A model generated the notes under the pieces. The model was not told the DNA's origin, searched no databases, and saw only the letters and a program-made list of their open reading frames with translations. From Lachnospiraceae bacterium (lineage in GTDB: Bacteria > Bacillota > Clostridia > Lachnospirales > Lachnospiraceae): a stretch of 64,000 bases of DNA. Positions 17,472-26,431 of this stretch are shown here, one piece after another. Each line of letters begins with the position of its first letter. Position 1 is the stretch's first letter. Where the stretch lies: assembly GCA_910575775.1 (NCBI GenBank), contig CAJTEY010000007.1:62001-126000 (forward strand), written 5' to 3'. A program made the position numbers and the translations under genes.

Positions 17472-18440
17472 CTAACGATTCACATTTTTCAAAGAACCAA
17501 GCGCCAGCGCCGCTATGATGATGATGCCCTGCAGCAGAAACTGGAAATAGGAAGAAATGCCGAGAAGGTTCAGCATATTGTTAATCAGCGTGAGAATCAC
17601 AACTCCTGCAAGCGTCCCGAGCACATCCCCCACAGCCCCTGAAAATACGGCTCCTCCGATGATGCTGGATGCGATGGCCCGCAGGGAATAGCTGGATCCG
17701 ATCGTGGGATCGCCGGAATACATATAGGCCGCCAGAAAAACGCCGCCCACAGCGCTCAAAAGCCCTGCCAGCATATGCGCTATGATCTTTGTCCTCACGG
17801 CATCAATGCCCGTTGCGTATGCCGCCGCATAGTTTCCTCCCACAGCCCGGATTTTTCTGCCAAGGGGCGTCTGATTCAACACCGCTCTGACGATCACCAG
17901 TACGATCAGCAGCAGGAAAAATACCACCGGGATGCCGCAGAGCTTCCCTCTCAGAAATTTGGCGAACCCTTTGTGAATGCTGCCGCCCGGCATGGGAAGC
18001 AGATAAAGCGCAATGCCCCCATACACGGTGGACATGGAAAGGGTAACGATCAGGGCCGCCAGCCGGAAACGTCCGATCAGAATGCCGTTGATCAGACCGC
18101 AGACCATACCCGTCACAAGGGCTGCCGCCACACCCGTCACCCAGCCCAAAGGCTCATCCGGCTTCATCAGCACAATGCATACGCAGTTGCTCAGAGACAA
18201 TATCATGCCAAGGGAAATATCAATCCCGTGGGTCAGCAGACAGATTGTCTGTCCAAAGGAGACCATCACAAGAGGGAATGCGGTGTATATGACATTGGAC
18301 AGGTTTCTGCCGGTAAAAAAGCTGTCGTCAAACATCCCGATGAAAACCATGAAGAGCACGAGAAACAGATACGCCATGATTACCCCGGAATATTTATATT
18401 TGAATTTTTCCTCTTTCATAAGTTTCAGAACTTTTGTCAT
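17472..18440 (-). CDS. sugar ABC transporter permease, RbsC family (first copy)
   Basis: 322 residues from the ATG encoding MTKVLKLMKEEK, preceded by GGAGG at five bases; an ATG 21 bp upstream is less likely. Same family as the next gene, with SFGQTICLLTHGIDISLGMILS, AVGGNYAAAYATGI and GGAVFSGAVGDVLGTLAG in the equivalent places. Two different permeases suggest a heterodimeric channel, as in several clostridial pentose/hexose importers. Confidence 0.95.
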   Translation of the reverse strand: MTKVLKLMKEEKFKYKYSGVIMAYLFLVLFMVFIGMFDDSFFTGRNLSNVIYTAFPLVMVSFGQTICLLTHGIDISLGMILSLSNCVCIVLMKPDEPLGWVTGVAAALVTGMVCGLINGILIGRFRLAALIVTLSMSTVYGGIALYLLPMPGGSIHKGFAKFLRGKLCGIPVVFFLLLIVLVIVRAVLNQTPLGRKIRAVGGNYAAAYATGIDAVRTKIIAHMLAGLLSAVGGVFLAAYMYSGDPTIGSSYSLRAIASSIIGGAVFSGAVGDVLGTLAGVVILTLINNMLNLLGISSYFQFLLQGIIIIAALALGSLKNVNR

Positions 18441-18465
18441 AGTTACCTCCATGTCAGCCATGCGT

Positions 18466-19956
18466 TCACACCGAAATACCCATAGCGCACCGCATAATGT
18501 TTTCCTCTGTGATGTCCTCGCCCTCCAGGATCTGCGTAACCGCCCCTTCGTACATAACGGCCACCCGGTTGGACATGCCGATGACTTCCATCATGTCACT
18601 GGAACACATAATAACTGCCGTTCCCTGTTTTGCCAGATTTTTCATAATATTGTAAAACTCGTTTTTTGCCTCCACATCAATTCCCCTCGTGGGTTCGTGG
18701 AACAGTATCACATCCGGGTCAATTCCAAGCTCCTTGCCGAGCACCACCTTCTGCTGATTACCGCCGCTCAAGCTGGCCACCGGGTTGTTTACGTTAAATA
18801 CCTTGATGGACAGGGATTTCACGGAATGGTCTATGTATGCCTTCTCCTTAGATGCGCTGATCACGCCCATTCTCGCCCGCCGTCCCAGACTGCAGAGAGC
18901 CAGATTGTCCCGGACCGGCAGTCCCAGCATAAGTCCCTCGGTCTTTCTGTCTGATGGCACAAGCGCAATTTTGTTTTTCAGGGCAGCCTTCGCATTCTTC
19001 ACCTTAATCTCCCGGCCTTTCATTCGTATCTCCCCTTTTTCGAGAGGATACAGGCCGCTTATGGCGTTCATTAACTCTGTCTGCCCGTGTCCCTGGAGTC
19101 CCGCAATCCCGAGTATCTCTCCTTTTCTGACCGCAAAGGAAACCTGCTGCAGCGCTTTTCCCGTCAGTTCTTTCACCTCAAAAAGCACTTCCTCTGTGAT
19201 CTGTGTATTCTTCGGTGGGAAAATATTCTGCAAAGACCGCCCTACCATCATGCGGATCAGCTCATCCGTGTCGATCTCGCTCACTAACTTTGTGTCCACC
19301 CGCTCGCCGTCCTTAAATACCGTGACCCGGTCACCGATCTCAAACACTTCCTCCAGTCTGTGGGAAATGAAAATAATCGTCTTTCCTTTCTCAATCAGGT
19401 TTCTCACGATCTGGAAGAGTTTCTCCACCTCTTTTCTGGCGAGGGCGGATGTTGGTTCGTCCAGTATAATCAGCTCCGGGTCGTGGAGCAGTATTTTGAT
19501 GATCTCCACCATCTGCTGCTGCGCCACTGTCAGCCTGCAAACGATGGCATCCAGATCAATCGTTATGCCGTACTGCTCCATAACCGTCTCCGCCTGCCTG
19601 CGGATCTTTTTGCGATCCACAACGCCAAACCTGACCGGCTCCATATTCAGGAAGAGATTCTCCTCCACCGTCATTTCCCCCACCAGCGTCAATTCCTGGA
19701 AGACCATAGCGATTCCCATATCCTGGGACTGTCTGGGCGTCCTGATTTTTACTTTCTCCCCTTTCAGGCAGATTTCCCCTCTGTCCGCCTCAAACAGTCC
19801 CGCCAGTATTTTCAGGATGGTGCTTTTACCGGCCCCGTTTTCTCCCGCCAGCACATGCACCTCACCTCTGTTGCAGGCAAAATCGACATCCGTCAGCGCT
19901 TTACAGCCTCCAAAACTTTTATAGATACCTGACATGCGTAAGATTTCTTCTGCCAT
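18466..19956 (-). CDS. sugar ABC transporter ATP-binding protein, two ABC domains
   Basis: 496 residues from MAEEILRMSG, chosen for GGAGG five bases upstream. RbsA/MglA/XylG type with tandem ATPase domains. Domain 1 has Walker A GENGAGKST, a degenerate signature (LTVAQQQMVEI) and Walker B LIILDEPTSAL. Domain 2 has a degenerate P-loop region (GIAGLQGHGQTELM), signature LSGGNQQKVVLG and VILFHEPTRGIDV. This asymmetry is normal for the family. Cytoplasmic, coupled to the two RbsC-like permeases. Confidence 0.96.
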   Translation of the reverse strand: MAEEILRMSGIYKSFGGCKALTDVDFACNRGEVHVLAGENGAGKSTILKILAGLFEADRGEICLKGEKVKIRTPRQSQDMGIAMVFQELTLVGEMTVEENLFLNMEPVRFGVVDRKKIRRQAETVMEQYGITIDLDAIVCRLTVAQQQMVEIIKILLHDPELIILDEPTSALARKEVEKLFQIVRNLIEKGKTIIFISHRLEEVFEIGDRVTVFKDGERVDTKLVSEIDTDELIRMMVGRSLQNIFPPKNTQITEEVLFEVKELTGKALQQVSFAVRKGEILGIAGLQGHGQTELMNAISGLYPLEKGEIRMKGREIKVKNAKAALKNKIALVPSDRKTEGLMLGLPVRDNLALCSLGRRARMGVISASKEKAYIDHSVKSLSIKVFNVNNPVASLSGGNQQKVVLGKELGIDPDVILFHEPTRGIDVEAKNEFYNIMKNLAKQGTAVIMCSSDMMEVIGMSNRVAVMYEGAVTQILEGEDITEENIMRCAMGISV

Positions 19957-19982
19957 GTTTTCCTCCATCCGACTCTCTTTGT

Positions 19983-21191
19983 CTAATTTCCGGCCTCTTC
20001 ACCGAACAGCTCCTGCAGCTTTTCTTCCGGCAGTTCCGTGGGCGCCCAGAAACTGTCTGACAGATCCATCCTCACGAACTCTTCCAGCGTCTCGTTGGTC
20101 ACGAAATTCACGGTCAGCGTATTGTCCTTTTTGATGTTCAGTCCTTCCAGCGCATCGATGCCAAGCCGGAGCGCCATTGCCCCGCTCGTATTGGGAGAGA
20201 TCGGTGCAATTGCCTGAAATCCCTGGTCTACCCTGTCATGCCACACCTTCAGATAACCGTTGTTCGCCTCTCCGCACATGGGAACCAGTTCCCGTCCTGC
20301 CTCCTCAAAAGCGTCTATGGCACCTCTTGTCATCGCGCCGCCAAGGGAGAGAACGCCGTCGATCTCAGGGTATGCGGAAAGCATACTTTCCACAGCCGCC
20401 TTTGCCTTTGCGTAGTCGTTGTCACAGTAAGATTCTGCAATAATCTCCATATCGGGGTACCGGGCGATGACATTCTTCGCGCCGTTCACGCGCTTCTCCG
20501 CATTGTCCGTGCCTGCCTGTCCCGCAATCAGGATGATCTTTCCTTTGCCGCCGAGCTGGTCTGCCAGCCACTGCGCGTCCACCCTGCCAAACTCCTCATT
20601 GTCAAGAATCAGTTTCGCCGTCAGGTCGTCCGTATCCACGGCACAGTCGAAATTCACAACAGCCACGCCTGCCTCCATCGCATCTTCCACTGCCGGTACG
20701 AGAGCGGACGCGGACGCCGCCGTGAGGCAGATCAGATCCACATCCTTTGTCACCAGATCCGCCATGTCGGACACCTGCTGTGACACATCGCCGTCAGAGT
20801 TTGTCACATAATACTCACTGATGATGCCCTGCTCCTTGTACTGCTCGCACTGATGGATAAATGTCTCCTGCATTTCCACCCGCCATGTGTTTGCGAGAGA
20901 GAAATTACAGAGAGCCACCTTGTAGCCCTGGTTGTTCGGCTTCACATTGCCTGCCGTCTCCGGCGTAATCAGTTCATCGGATGTTTCCGCAGCCTCTGTC
21001 TCTGCGGCAGGCGATTCCGCTTCCGCTGTTTCCTGGGCGCTCTCCGTCTCCTGTGTGTTCTCCGCCTCCACCGCAGGTGTCCCCTCCGCAGCCGGCGCAG
21101 GTGTCTTTTCTCCTCCGCAGCCTGCCAGTATGCCGGTCAGCAGCACCGCTGTCATACCCAGACTTATCAGTTTCTTCACGCTCTTTTTCAT
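19983..21191 (-). CDS. sugar ABC transporter substrate-binding lipoprotein
   Basis: 402 residues. Signal peptide ends in lipobox LAGCGG (Cys 25), followed by a long Ala/Glu/Thr-rich linker (30-80) that lets the domain stand off the membrane. The Peripla_BP_4 domain spans about 88-380: VALCNFSLANTWRVEMQETF, DLICLTAASASALVPAVEDA, KIILIAGQAGTDNAEKRVNG, DGVLSLGGAMTRGAID. A perfect GGAGGT ribosome site lies 6 bp before the start. First gene of the transporter operon; the extracellular receptor that delivers ligand to the permeases. Confidence 0.95.
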   Translation of the reverse strand: MKKSVKKLISLGMTAVLLTGILAGCGGEKTPAPAAEGTPAVEAENTQETESAQETAEAESPAAETEAAETSDELITPETAGNVKPNNQGYKVALCNFSLANTWRVEMQETFIHQCEQYKEQGIISEYYVTNSDGDVSQQVSDMADLVTKDVDLICLTAASASALVPAVEDAMEAGVAVVNFDCAVDTDDLTAKLILDNEEFGRVDAQWLADQLGGKGKIILIAGQAGTDNAEKRVNGAKNVIARYPDMEIIAESYCDNDYAKAKAAVESMLSAYPEIDGVLSLGGAMTRGAIDAFEEAGRELVPMCGEANNGYLKVWHDRVDQGFQAIAPISPNTSGAMALRLGIDALEGLNIKKDNTLTVNFVTNETLEEFVRMDLSDSFWAPTELPEEKLQELFGEEAGN

Positions 21192-21226
21192 ATGCTACCT
21201 CCTGTAAATTTATTTTTGATACTCCC

Positions 21227-21232
21227 ATTATA
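21227..21232 (-). promoter_or_regulatory. putative -10 box of the sugar operon
   Basis: A consensus TATAAT on the minus strand, 35 bp before the lipoprotein gene. There is no good -35 box at 16-18 bp, as expected if the AraC/YesN regulator is needed for activation. Confidence 0.4.
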
Positions 21233-21301
21233 GGTTTTCCCTCCAGAACGGAATATGCAACAATCTCAGATTTTTCTCTAATATGATAAGAATACGGGCA
21301 C

Positions 21302-21338
21302 AAAAAAAGACGGCACAGGAAAACTTTCCCATACCGTC
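21302..21338 (-). terminator. intrinsic terminator of the chemoreceptor gene
   Basis: Long stem starting GACGGTATGGGAAA, with its G-U-containing complement ending GCCGTC, followed by seven Ts on the minus strand, about 30 bp after the stop codon. Confidence 0.88.
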
Positions 21339-21368
21339 TGACAGTATCTCTATGATCCGGCCGAATGT

Positions 21369-23048
21369 CTAACCCCGAAGCTGGAAATGCCGTACTGCCG
21401 CCTGCAGCCTCTCCGCATGGTGGCGAAGCTCCTGCGCGGAGGAAGCCGACTCCTCCGCCGTGTTGGCATTGGTCTGCACAACTGCGGAAATATTTTCCAT
21501 TCCCTCAGTCAGCTGACTTAAAGATTCCGCCTGCTGTTTGGCAGAATCCGCAATGTGTTCCACCAGCTCAGCCGACTGTCTGGAACTGGAAACCACATTG
21601 GTAAGCGCCGTCATGGTTTCCCCGGACAGGGACGTGCCATATTGGACAAGCCGGACAGAGTTGACAATCAGATCCGTAATATTCTTGGCAGACTCCGCGC
21701 TCTTGGCGGCAAGCTGCTGCACTTCATTCGCAACCACCGCAAACCCTTTTCCTGCGGCTCCGACCCTGGCTGCCTCAACGGAAGCGTTCAGCGCCAGAAT
21801 GTTGGTCTGGAATGAAATATCTTCTATGGTCTTGATGATACCGCTGATCTGATCCGATGATTCCGAAATATCGGCGATCGCAGATGACAGGGCATCCATT
21901 TTCTGACTGCACACGGCAAGCTGGCTCTCCGTCTCCACTGCAGATTTGCGGGCATTGTCCGCATCCTTGGAAGTGCGTTTCACCTGACCGGAAATATCCT
22001 GAATGCCGGCAGAGAGTTCTTCCACAGCGGCCGCCTGCTGAACCGCGCCGTCGGACAGGGTCTGTGCGCTGACAGCCATCCGCTCGGATCTGTCGGAAAC
22101 CTTCCCTGCGGTCTGATGAATCCGGCTTAAAGCGTCATTGAGCCCGTCCAGAATCTGGCGCATGGCATCCTGTATCGGTAAAAACTCTCCCCGGTAGCTG
22201 CTGTCAATGGACAGATTCATATTGCCCTGCGCCATCTCTGAAAGCTTATTGTCAATATCCGAGATATATTTTCTCAGTTCTCCCTTTGTCTCATGGATGG
22301 AAGCTACCAGCATACCAATCTCTGACGTGTCGGAACGAAAACCAAACTCTGCCGAAAGATTTCCCTGAGAGATTTCCCCCATCTGGTCGCGCACGGCGAT
22401 GACAGGGCGCAAGATCTTCCTGCGTATCACCCACATACTGATCAACTGGAGCGTGCCCACCATAGCCAGGGCAATCACCATCAGAAACTGGATCATACTG
22501 CTGGAATGGGTGAGTGCATCCACCTCCTGGAGGGTTCTCTCATCCAGAGTGGCCAGAAACTGTTCCTTCAGCGCATTAATCTTTGTGATGGAATCCTTGT
22601 ACTCCTCACCGTAAACGTAGTCGACAGCGGCGCTCTGCTCACCGGCCTGCACCTGCTTCATCGCCTGTTCCTCCAAGGGAACCAGCTGGTTGGAGAGGCC
22701 GTACATATCGTCAATCATCTTCTGTTCTTCGTTCGTAATACCGATTTCCTGCATGGCCGCCACACCGATATCCCGGTTTTTCAAGGTGTTGACTTCGTTC
22801 CAGTAATTGTCGTAATGTTCCTGGTTCCCGGTGGATGCGTAGGCGCGCACTTCGTTGGTCAGATAGGCGGAACCGTTCATAAAACGGTTGGCATTATAGG
22901 TCAGCTCAAAGCGGTCCTCGTTTGCACGTTCCAACTGCCGGCTTACATCACTGTATGTAACCAAGAGCACCAGCATAAACAGCAGTGCGCAGATCGAGCC
23001 GACATTCAGGATCGTTGTCAGCGCAGATTGATTGATTGCTTTTTTCAT
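21369..23048 (-). CDS. methyl-accepting chemotaxis protein with helical-bundle sensor
   Basis: 559 residues. Two transmembrane helices (about 12-32 and 188-210) bracket a helical extracytoplasmic domain resembling the four-helix-bundle MCP sensor. HAMP follows (about 210-265). The cytoplasmic signalling hairpin has the conserved tip [29 protein letters not shown] split over about 425-455. The C-terminus ([19 protein letters not shown]) matches short clostridial MCPs without a CheR-binding pentapeptide. No flagellar or che genes are in the window. Monocistronic, with its own terminator. Confidence 0.95.
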   Translation of the reverse strand: MKKAINQSALTTILNVGSICALLFMLVLLVTYSDVSRQLERANEDRFELTYNANRFMNGSAYLTNEVRAYASTGNQEHYDNYWNEVNTLKNRDIGVAAMQEIGITNEEQKMIDDMYGLSNQLVPLEEQAMKQVQAGEQSAAVDYVYGEEYKDSITKINALKEQFLATLDERTLQEVDALTHSSSMIQFLMVIALAMVGTLQLISMWVIRRKILRPVIAVRDQMGEISQGNLSAEFGFRSDTSEIGMLVASIHETKGELRKYISDIDNKLSEMAQGNMNLSIDSSYRGEFLPIQDAMRQILDGLNDALSRIHQTAGKVSDRSERMAVSAQTLSDGAVQQAAAVEELSAGIQDISGQVKRTSKDADNARKSAVETESQLAVCSQKMDALSSAIADISESSDQISGIIKTIEDISFQTNILALNASVEAARVGAAGKGFAVVANEVQQLAAKSAESAKNITDLIVNSVRLVQYGTSLSGETMTALTNVVSSSRQSAELVEHIADSAKQQAESLSQLTEGMENISAVVQTNANTAEESASSAQELRHHAERLQAAVRHFQLRG

Positions 23049-23189
23049 TCTTTATAACCGTACCTTTCCGCCCCAGAGGCTCCAAATATACTTAAAAGAT
23101 AGTATTGCCAAAATCATAGCATAAATGGGCGCGCATAGCAAGCTGTTCACTCTTTAACATCTGCCAGGTTTTATCACTGGTACAGGCCA

Positions 23190-23285
23190 TGACAAAAGAT
23201 AACCCGCCCCATCCGGCGCGAAACACAGTCACGCATTCAGGGGCAGGTCATCCTCCACAACCAGAATTTTCGACACAGGAGTCAC
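23190..23285 (-). pseudogene. relic of a response-regulator receiver domain
   Basis: Directly behind the alarmone synthetase, a GTG with an AGAGGGAG site opens a frame reading VTPVSKILVVEDDLPLNA, then a TGA, then in the same frame LCFAPDGAGYLLS. The first part is the hallmark start of a receiver domain (beta 1 plus acidic pocket) and the second fits its first helix and beta 2. After that homology is lost. Most likely the 5' remnant of a deleted regulator gene. Confidence 0.55.
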
Positions 23286-23319
23286 CACTCCCTCTCTGAA
23301 GTACCTTGGGAAATTCCTC

Positions 23320-23970
23320 TTACTCTTCGCTTTCCTGTTCGATATGCTGAATCTCTTCGTTCAGCGACATCATTCTCGCATCAAGCGCGGAAACCATCTG
23401 CGCGCATTCCACAAGCTGTTCCTTGATGTGTTCCGGCGCGTTGCCCTCGAATTTATAATGAATCTTGTGCTCCAGACTGGCCCAGAAGTCCATCGCCACT
23501 GTACGGATCTGGATTTCCACCTTCGTGTCAGCAATGCGGTCCGAAAGATAAACGGGAACCGTGACAAGCATATGATAACTCTTATAACCGCTGGCCTTCG
23601 GATTCACAATATAGTCCTTCACAGACATGACACGAATGTCACTTTGATTGCTGATCATCTCCGCTATCTGGTATATGTCCGAGGCAAAGGAACAGATCAC
23701 GCGGATGCCCGCAATATCATTGACGTGGCTCACCATATTGTCAATGGTGGATTCATAGCCGTGCTTTTTCAGCTTCTTCACAATGCTCTCCGGCGTCTTG
23801 ATACGCCACTTGATATGTTCGATCGGATTGTACCGATGTACATGCTGAAACTCATCGTTTAAAATTTCCAGCTTCGTGGAAATCTGTTTCAAGGCCGAAT
23901 TATAAATCAGCTGTACTTCTTTCCAACTGTCTATATCGCCGTCTTTTCCTCTATCTACCACTACTTCCAT
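23320..23970 (-). CDS. small alarmone synthetase ((p)ppGpp synthetase, RelQ/YjbM-like)
   Basis: 216 residues with only the RelA/SpoT synthetase domain, no hydrolase, TGS or ACT domains. It transfers pyrophosphate from ATP to GDP or GTP in the cytoplasm. Motifs: DIAGIRVICSF, the G-loop-like SGYKSYHMLVTVPV and EIQIRTVAMDFWASLEHKIHY. Length, N-terminal IEHIKWRIKTPESI segment and acidic C-terminal tail fit RelQ/YjbM better than RelP/YwaC, though the class is not certain. Stand-alone gene with an extended -10 promoter; likely controlled at expression level. Confidence 0.93.
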   Translation of the reverse strand: MEVVVDRGKDGDIDSWKEVQLIYNSALKQISTKLEILNDEFQHVHRYNPIEHIKWRIKTPESIVKKLKKHGYESTIDNMVSHVNDIAGIRVICSFASDIYQIAEMISNQSDIRVMSVKDYIVNPKASGYKSYHMLVTVPVYLSDRIADTKVEIQIRTVAMDFWASLEHKIHYKFEGNAPEHIKEQLVECAQMVSALDARMMSLNEEIQHIEQESEE

Positions 23971-24058
23971 TTTAAGAATCCCCCGAATTTATATTTCTCA
24001 TTCCGTTGCATTCCCTGCGCACAGCCTATAAAAACCGTGCGCGCCATCCATTGCGTGT

Positions 24059-24067
24059 ATTATACCA
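24059..24067 (-). promoter_or_regulatory. extended -10 promoter of the alarmone synthetase
   Basis: TGGTATAAT on the minus strand (TGn-TATAAT), about 90 bp before the start; the -35 is poor. The leader contains a GCGCAC/GTGCGC stem near 24010-24045. Confidence 0.55.
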
Positions 24068-24121
24068 TACTTCTTATCTGAAATGTGTATTTTATACAAC
24101 ATTTTCGATTTTTTTAATAAT

Positions 24122-25834
24122 TTATTGTATATTTTCACTTTGCTCATTCGTGTCCGCCGCAAAGCACGACCATATGACGGGAACCGTCACCATCAACGGG
24201 TAAGCGTACCGTACCAGCACCGTGGGCGAAAGCAGAAGAGTCAGACAGTACGCAGAGAGAAATACTGCCGGCAGCGCCTCCCGGTATCTTTTCCTGTAAA
24301 ACGCCGTTACCATGTACAAAAACAGCAGCCACCAGTACAGTGCCGGTGTGAAGAGAAGTCTCACCACGGGTATCTTACCGTATGCGTTATCCGATACGAT
24401 CCTTTCCAGAAAGACGCGCAGTCCGGGAAGCAGGCTTTGCTCCACCACCTCAAACCCTGCCGGCATGGTACGGTTATCCGTGGAGAGATATCCAAAACCG
24501 CTCTCCGTTCCGATCCCGTACACCTGGGCGTGGGAAGTGTCCCACAGATACCAGAGTCCCAGGGAATTATCCAGAAAAGCATCAACGTAAATTGCCGGGT
24601 ATGAAAGCCCGAGCTTTATCCATGTGCGAACCAGTCCAGCCGGATCGTCGTGGATCACGGCCCTGCTTTTCACAGGGTCGGCCAGATGGGGATTGTAGGC
24701 CGCGAAAACCCATTCTGAGGAAATGTATTTTTCCAGTTCCTGCCGGACTTCGGGCGCTATTTTTTCTTCCGCTTTCACCCGTGTGCGCGCCATCTGCTGC
24801 AGCGGCACGCTAAGCATTTCACGCGGACTGCCGTTCTGCGCGTGGGTGGCGGCCTTTAACGAGAACGCGCATACGCCGTACAGTGCCAGCGTAACCAGCG
24901 CCATGCGAAGATATGCCTTCCGCTCCCCGGGCTTTGCCTTTCTCATGCCCCAAAATACAACCGGGACGCTTACCACAAAGGCATACACCGCATTGTTCCG
25001 AAACAACAGCATCAACACGCCCAGACCGATACAGACCGCCTGTTCCTTCCCGCTCATTCCCATGCCCCGGCCGCACACTGCGCGGTAAAGGCACAGTGTA
25101 TAGAGCAGCACAAGAGCCGAAAACAGCACATCCTTTGTGGTACTGACCGCCAGAACCGAATTGGCCGGAAAGAGTGCAAAAAAAAGAAACAGAACTGCCC
25201 GCGCCCGCCCGGAACCCCGTCTTCTGTGCAAAAAGGAAAGAGCCCGGCCGAAAGCGCCCGCCATCAGCGCCATCTGTACCGCCGAATGGACAGCCATGCC
25301 TGTGGAGATGGAACCGGCCGCAATTCCAAGCCGGAAAAAGGCTCCCAGAAATAAGGTATGCACAAGCGGATGATGCGTGCTGTAGTCTCCGGACAGCACC
25401 TGATAAAGCTGCCCCTCCGCGTCATAGGCAAACACGGACGGATAATAGGCAAAAAAAACCGGCAGCCAACAGAGAAAAATCAGCAGGCTGCTGAAGAGCC
25501 ACACCTGGCATGCGCGGCGTGCCTCCGGGCGTTTCGCAGCCTTACCTGCCGCCTGTTTCCCTTTCCCGACGCGCATGACAATAGCCGCCACCCCCGCCGC
25601 AGGTACGGAAAGAACTGCCGTTTCCAGCAAAAACAGCAAAAAACTGCCTGCGTACGCCGCCGAACCGCCGCAGCCAAACACCGTCCCCTCATGGACAAGC
25701 CGCCAGCCAAGCACACAGGATGCGGCAAACGGAATGCCCCAGAAGAAGGCATGACAAAGAAGCCTTCTGTTTTCCGCCAACAATATATATATGTCTGATT
25801 TCCAAATATATGCTATTTTTTTTCTACTTTTCAT
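24122..25834 (-). CDS. DUF6020-type polytopic membrane protein, possible lipid-linked-sugar glycosyltransferase
   Basis: 570 residues with about 12 transmembrane helices. The extracytoplasmic segment FAYYPSVFAYDAEGQLYQVL followed by THHPLVHTLFLGAFF resembles the Asp/His-containing first loop of GT-C (ArnT/PMT-like) glycosyltransferases that use polyprenyl-phosphate sugars. I recognise it as similar to the DUF6020 family, which has no assigned reaction. Stand-alone gene. The only good promoter places the transcription start at or next to the ATG (see findings), and no ribosome site is visible. An alternative downstream start cannot be excluded. Confidence 0.8.
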   Translation of the reverse strand: MKSRKKIAYIWKSDIYILLAENRRLLCHAFFWGIPFAASCVLGWRLVHEGTVFGCGGSAAYAGSFLLFLLETAVLSVPAAGVAAIVMRVGKGKQAAGKAAKRPEARRACQVWLFSSLLIFLCWLPVFFAYYPSVFAYDAEGQLYQVLSGDYSTHHPLVHTLFLGAFFRLGIAAGSISTGMAVHSAVQMALMAGAFGRALSFLHRRRGSGRARAVLFLFFALFPANSVLAVSTTKDVLFSALVLLYTLCLYRAVCGRGMGMSGKEQAVCIGLGVLMLLFRNNAVYAFVVSVPVVFWGMRKAKPGERKAYLRMALVTLALYGVCAFSLKAATHAQNGSPREMLSVPLQQMARTRVKAEEKIAPEVRQELEKYISSEWVFAAYNPHLADPVKSRAVIHDDPAGLVRTWIKLGLSYPAIYVDAFLDNSLGLWYLWDTSHAQVYGIGTESGFGYLSTDNRTMPAGFEVVEQSLLPGLRVFLERIVSDNAYGKIPVVRLLFTPALYWWLLFLYMVTAFYRKRYREALPAVFLSAYCLTLLLSPTVLVRYAYPLMVTVPVIWSCFAADTNEQSENIQ

Positions 25835-25840
25835 GGAAAC

Positions 25841-25869
25841 AGTATATCATATATAAGGAATGCCAGCAA
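25841..25869 (-). promoter_or_regulatory. promoter abutting the DUF6020 start codon
   Basis: Minus strand TTGCTG, 17-bp spacer, TATACT. Only six bases separate the -10 box from the ATG at 25834, which suggests a leaderless message. Confidence 0.45.
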
Positions 25870-25887
25870 AACATAAAAAGGGAAGAC

Positions 25888-25916
25888 TTTACTTTTACGG
25901 CCGGGATTTGTATATT
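25888..25916 (+). promoter_or_regulatory. promoter of the 88-residue protein gene
   Basis: TTTACT, 17-bp spacer, TATATT on the plus strand, about 80 bp before the gene; divergent from the DUF6020 promoter. Confidence 0.55.
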
Positions 25917-25996
25917 GGTATGAGAACGGCAGATGACGGTGAAGCGATGGTTTCAAGAATGCCTAAGGCTGAGCCGTCACGGAAATGAGGTGAAAT

Positions 25997-26263
25997 ATGT
26001 TTCGTCTATGGGCAAAGGAATTTAAAGACAACCGAATGGTAAGAGATACCGTAATTGAGGACGGACGGGAAGAGACGCGCACCCACAAGGTATTCGACGC
26101 CTTGGAAAAAGTCTGCCTGCAGTTCGACCTGGGGAAACCGATCTGGCTGGAGTCTACCGTATCCGAATTTAAGCGGCACAGCAAAGCCCGTTTCAGTCAG
26201 GATCATTTTATAGAAGAGATTGATTTCGATTTTCTGGAAATTCATGTGATCGAGGAGGACTGA
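25997..26263 (+). CDS. conserved small protein of unknown function
   Basis: 88 residues, with GAGGTG six bases before the start. Sequence features: MFRLWAKEFKDNRMVRD, then THKVFDALEKVCLQFDLGKPIWLE, then FKRHSKARFSQDHFIEEIDFDFLEIHVIEED. I recall near-identical small proteins as widespread in Lachnospiraceae, always short and single-domain. No signal peptide or membrane helix. The C-terminal acidic strand and central helix suggest a compact alpha/beta fold. No function can be assigned. Confidence 0.85.
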   Translation: MFRLWAKEFKDNRMVRDTVIEDGREETRTHKVFDALEKVCLQFDLGKPIWLESTVSEFKRHSKARFSQDHFIEEIDFDFLEIHVIEED

Positions 26264-26334
26264 GGCGCAGGCCGGGAGATCCGTACTGCCAGACGCGGGC
26301 CGGAAACCGTGTTCGCAAAAAATGCATAAAACGA

Positions 26335-26363
26335 TTGACTTTGCACACATTAGGTAGTAGTAT
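26335..26363 (+). promoter_or_regulatory. promoter of the HlyIII-family gene
   Basis: TTGACT, 17-bp spacer, TAGTAT, about 70 bp before the start. Confidence 0.65.
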
Positions 26364-26431
26364 CATAGTATGTAACACATAGTTTTTAAAACTACATGTC
26401 AAGGTTTTAATATTATAAAGGAGTTGATTTT

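Noticed and set aside
21369..23048. Part of a chemotaxis or flagellar operon
   Set aside because: No che or flagellar gene is adjacent; the receptor has its own terminator.
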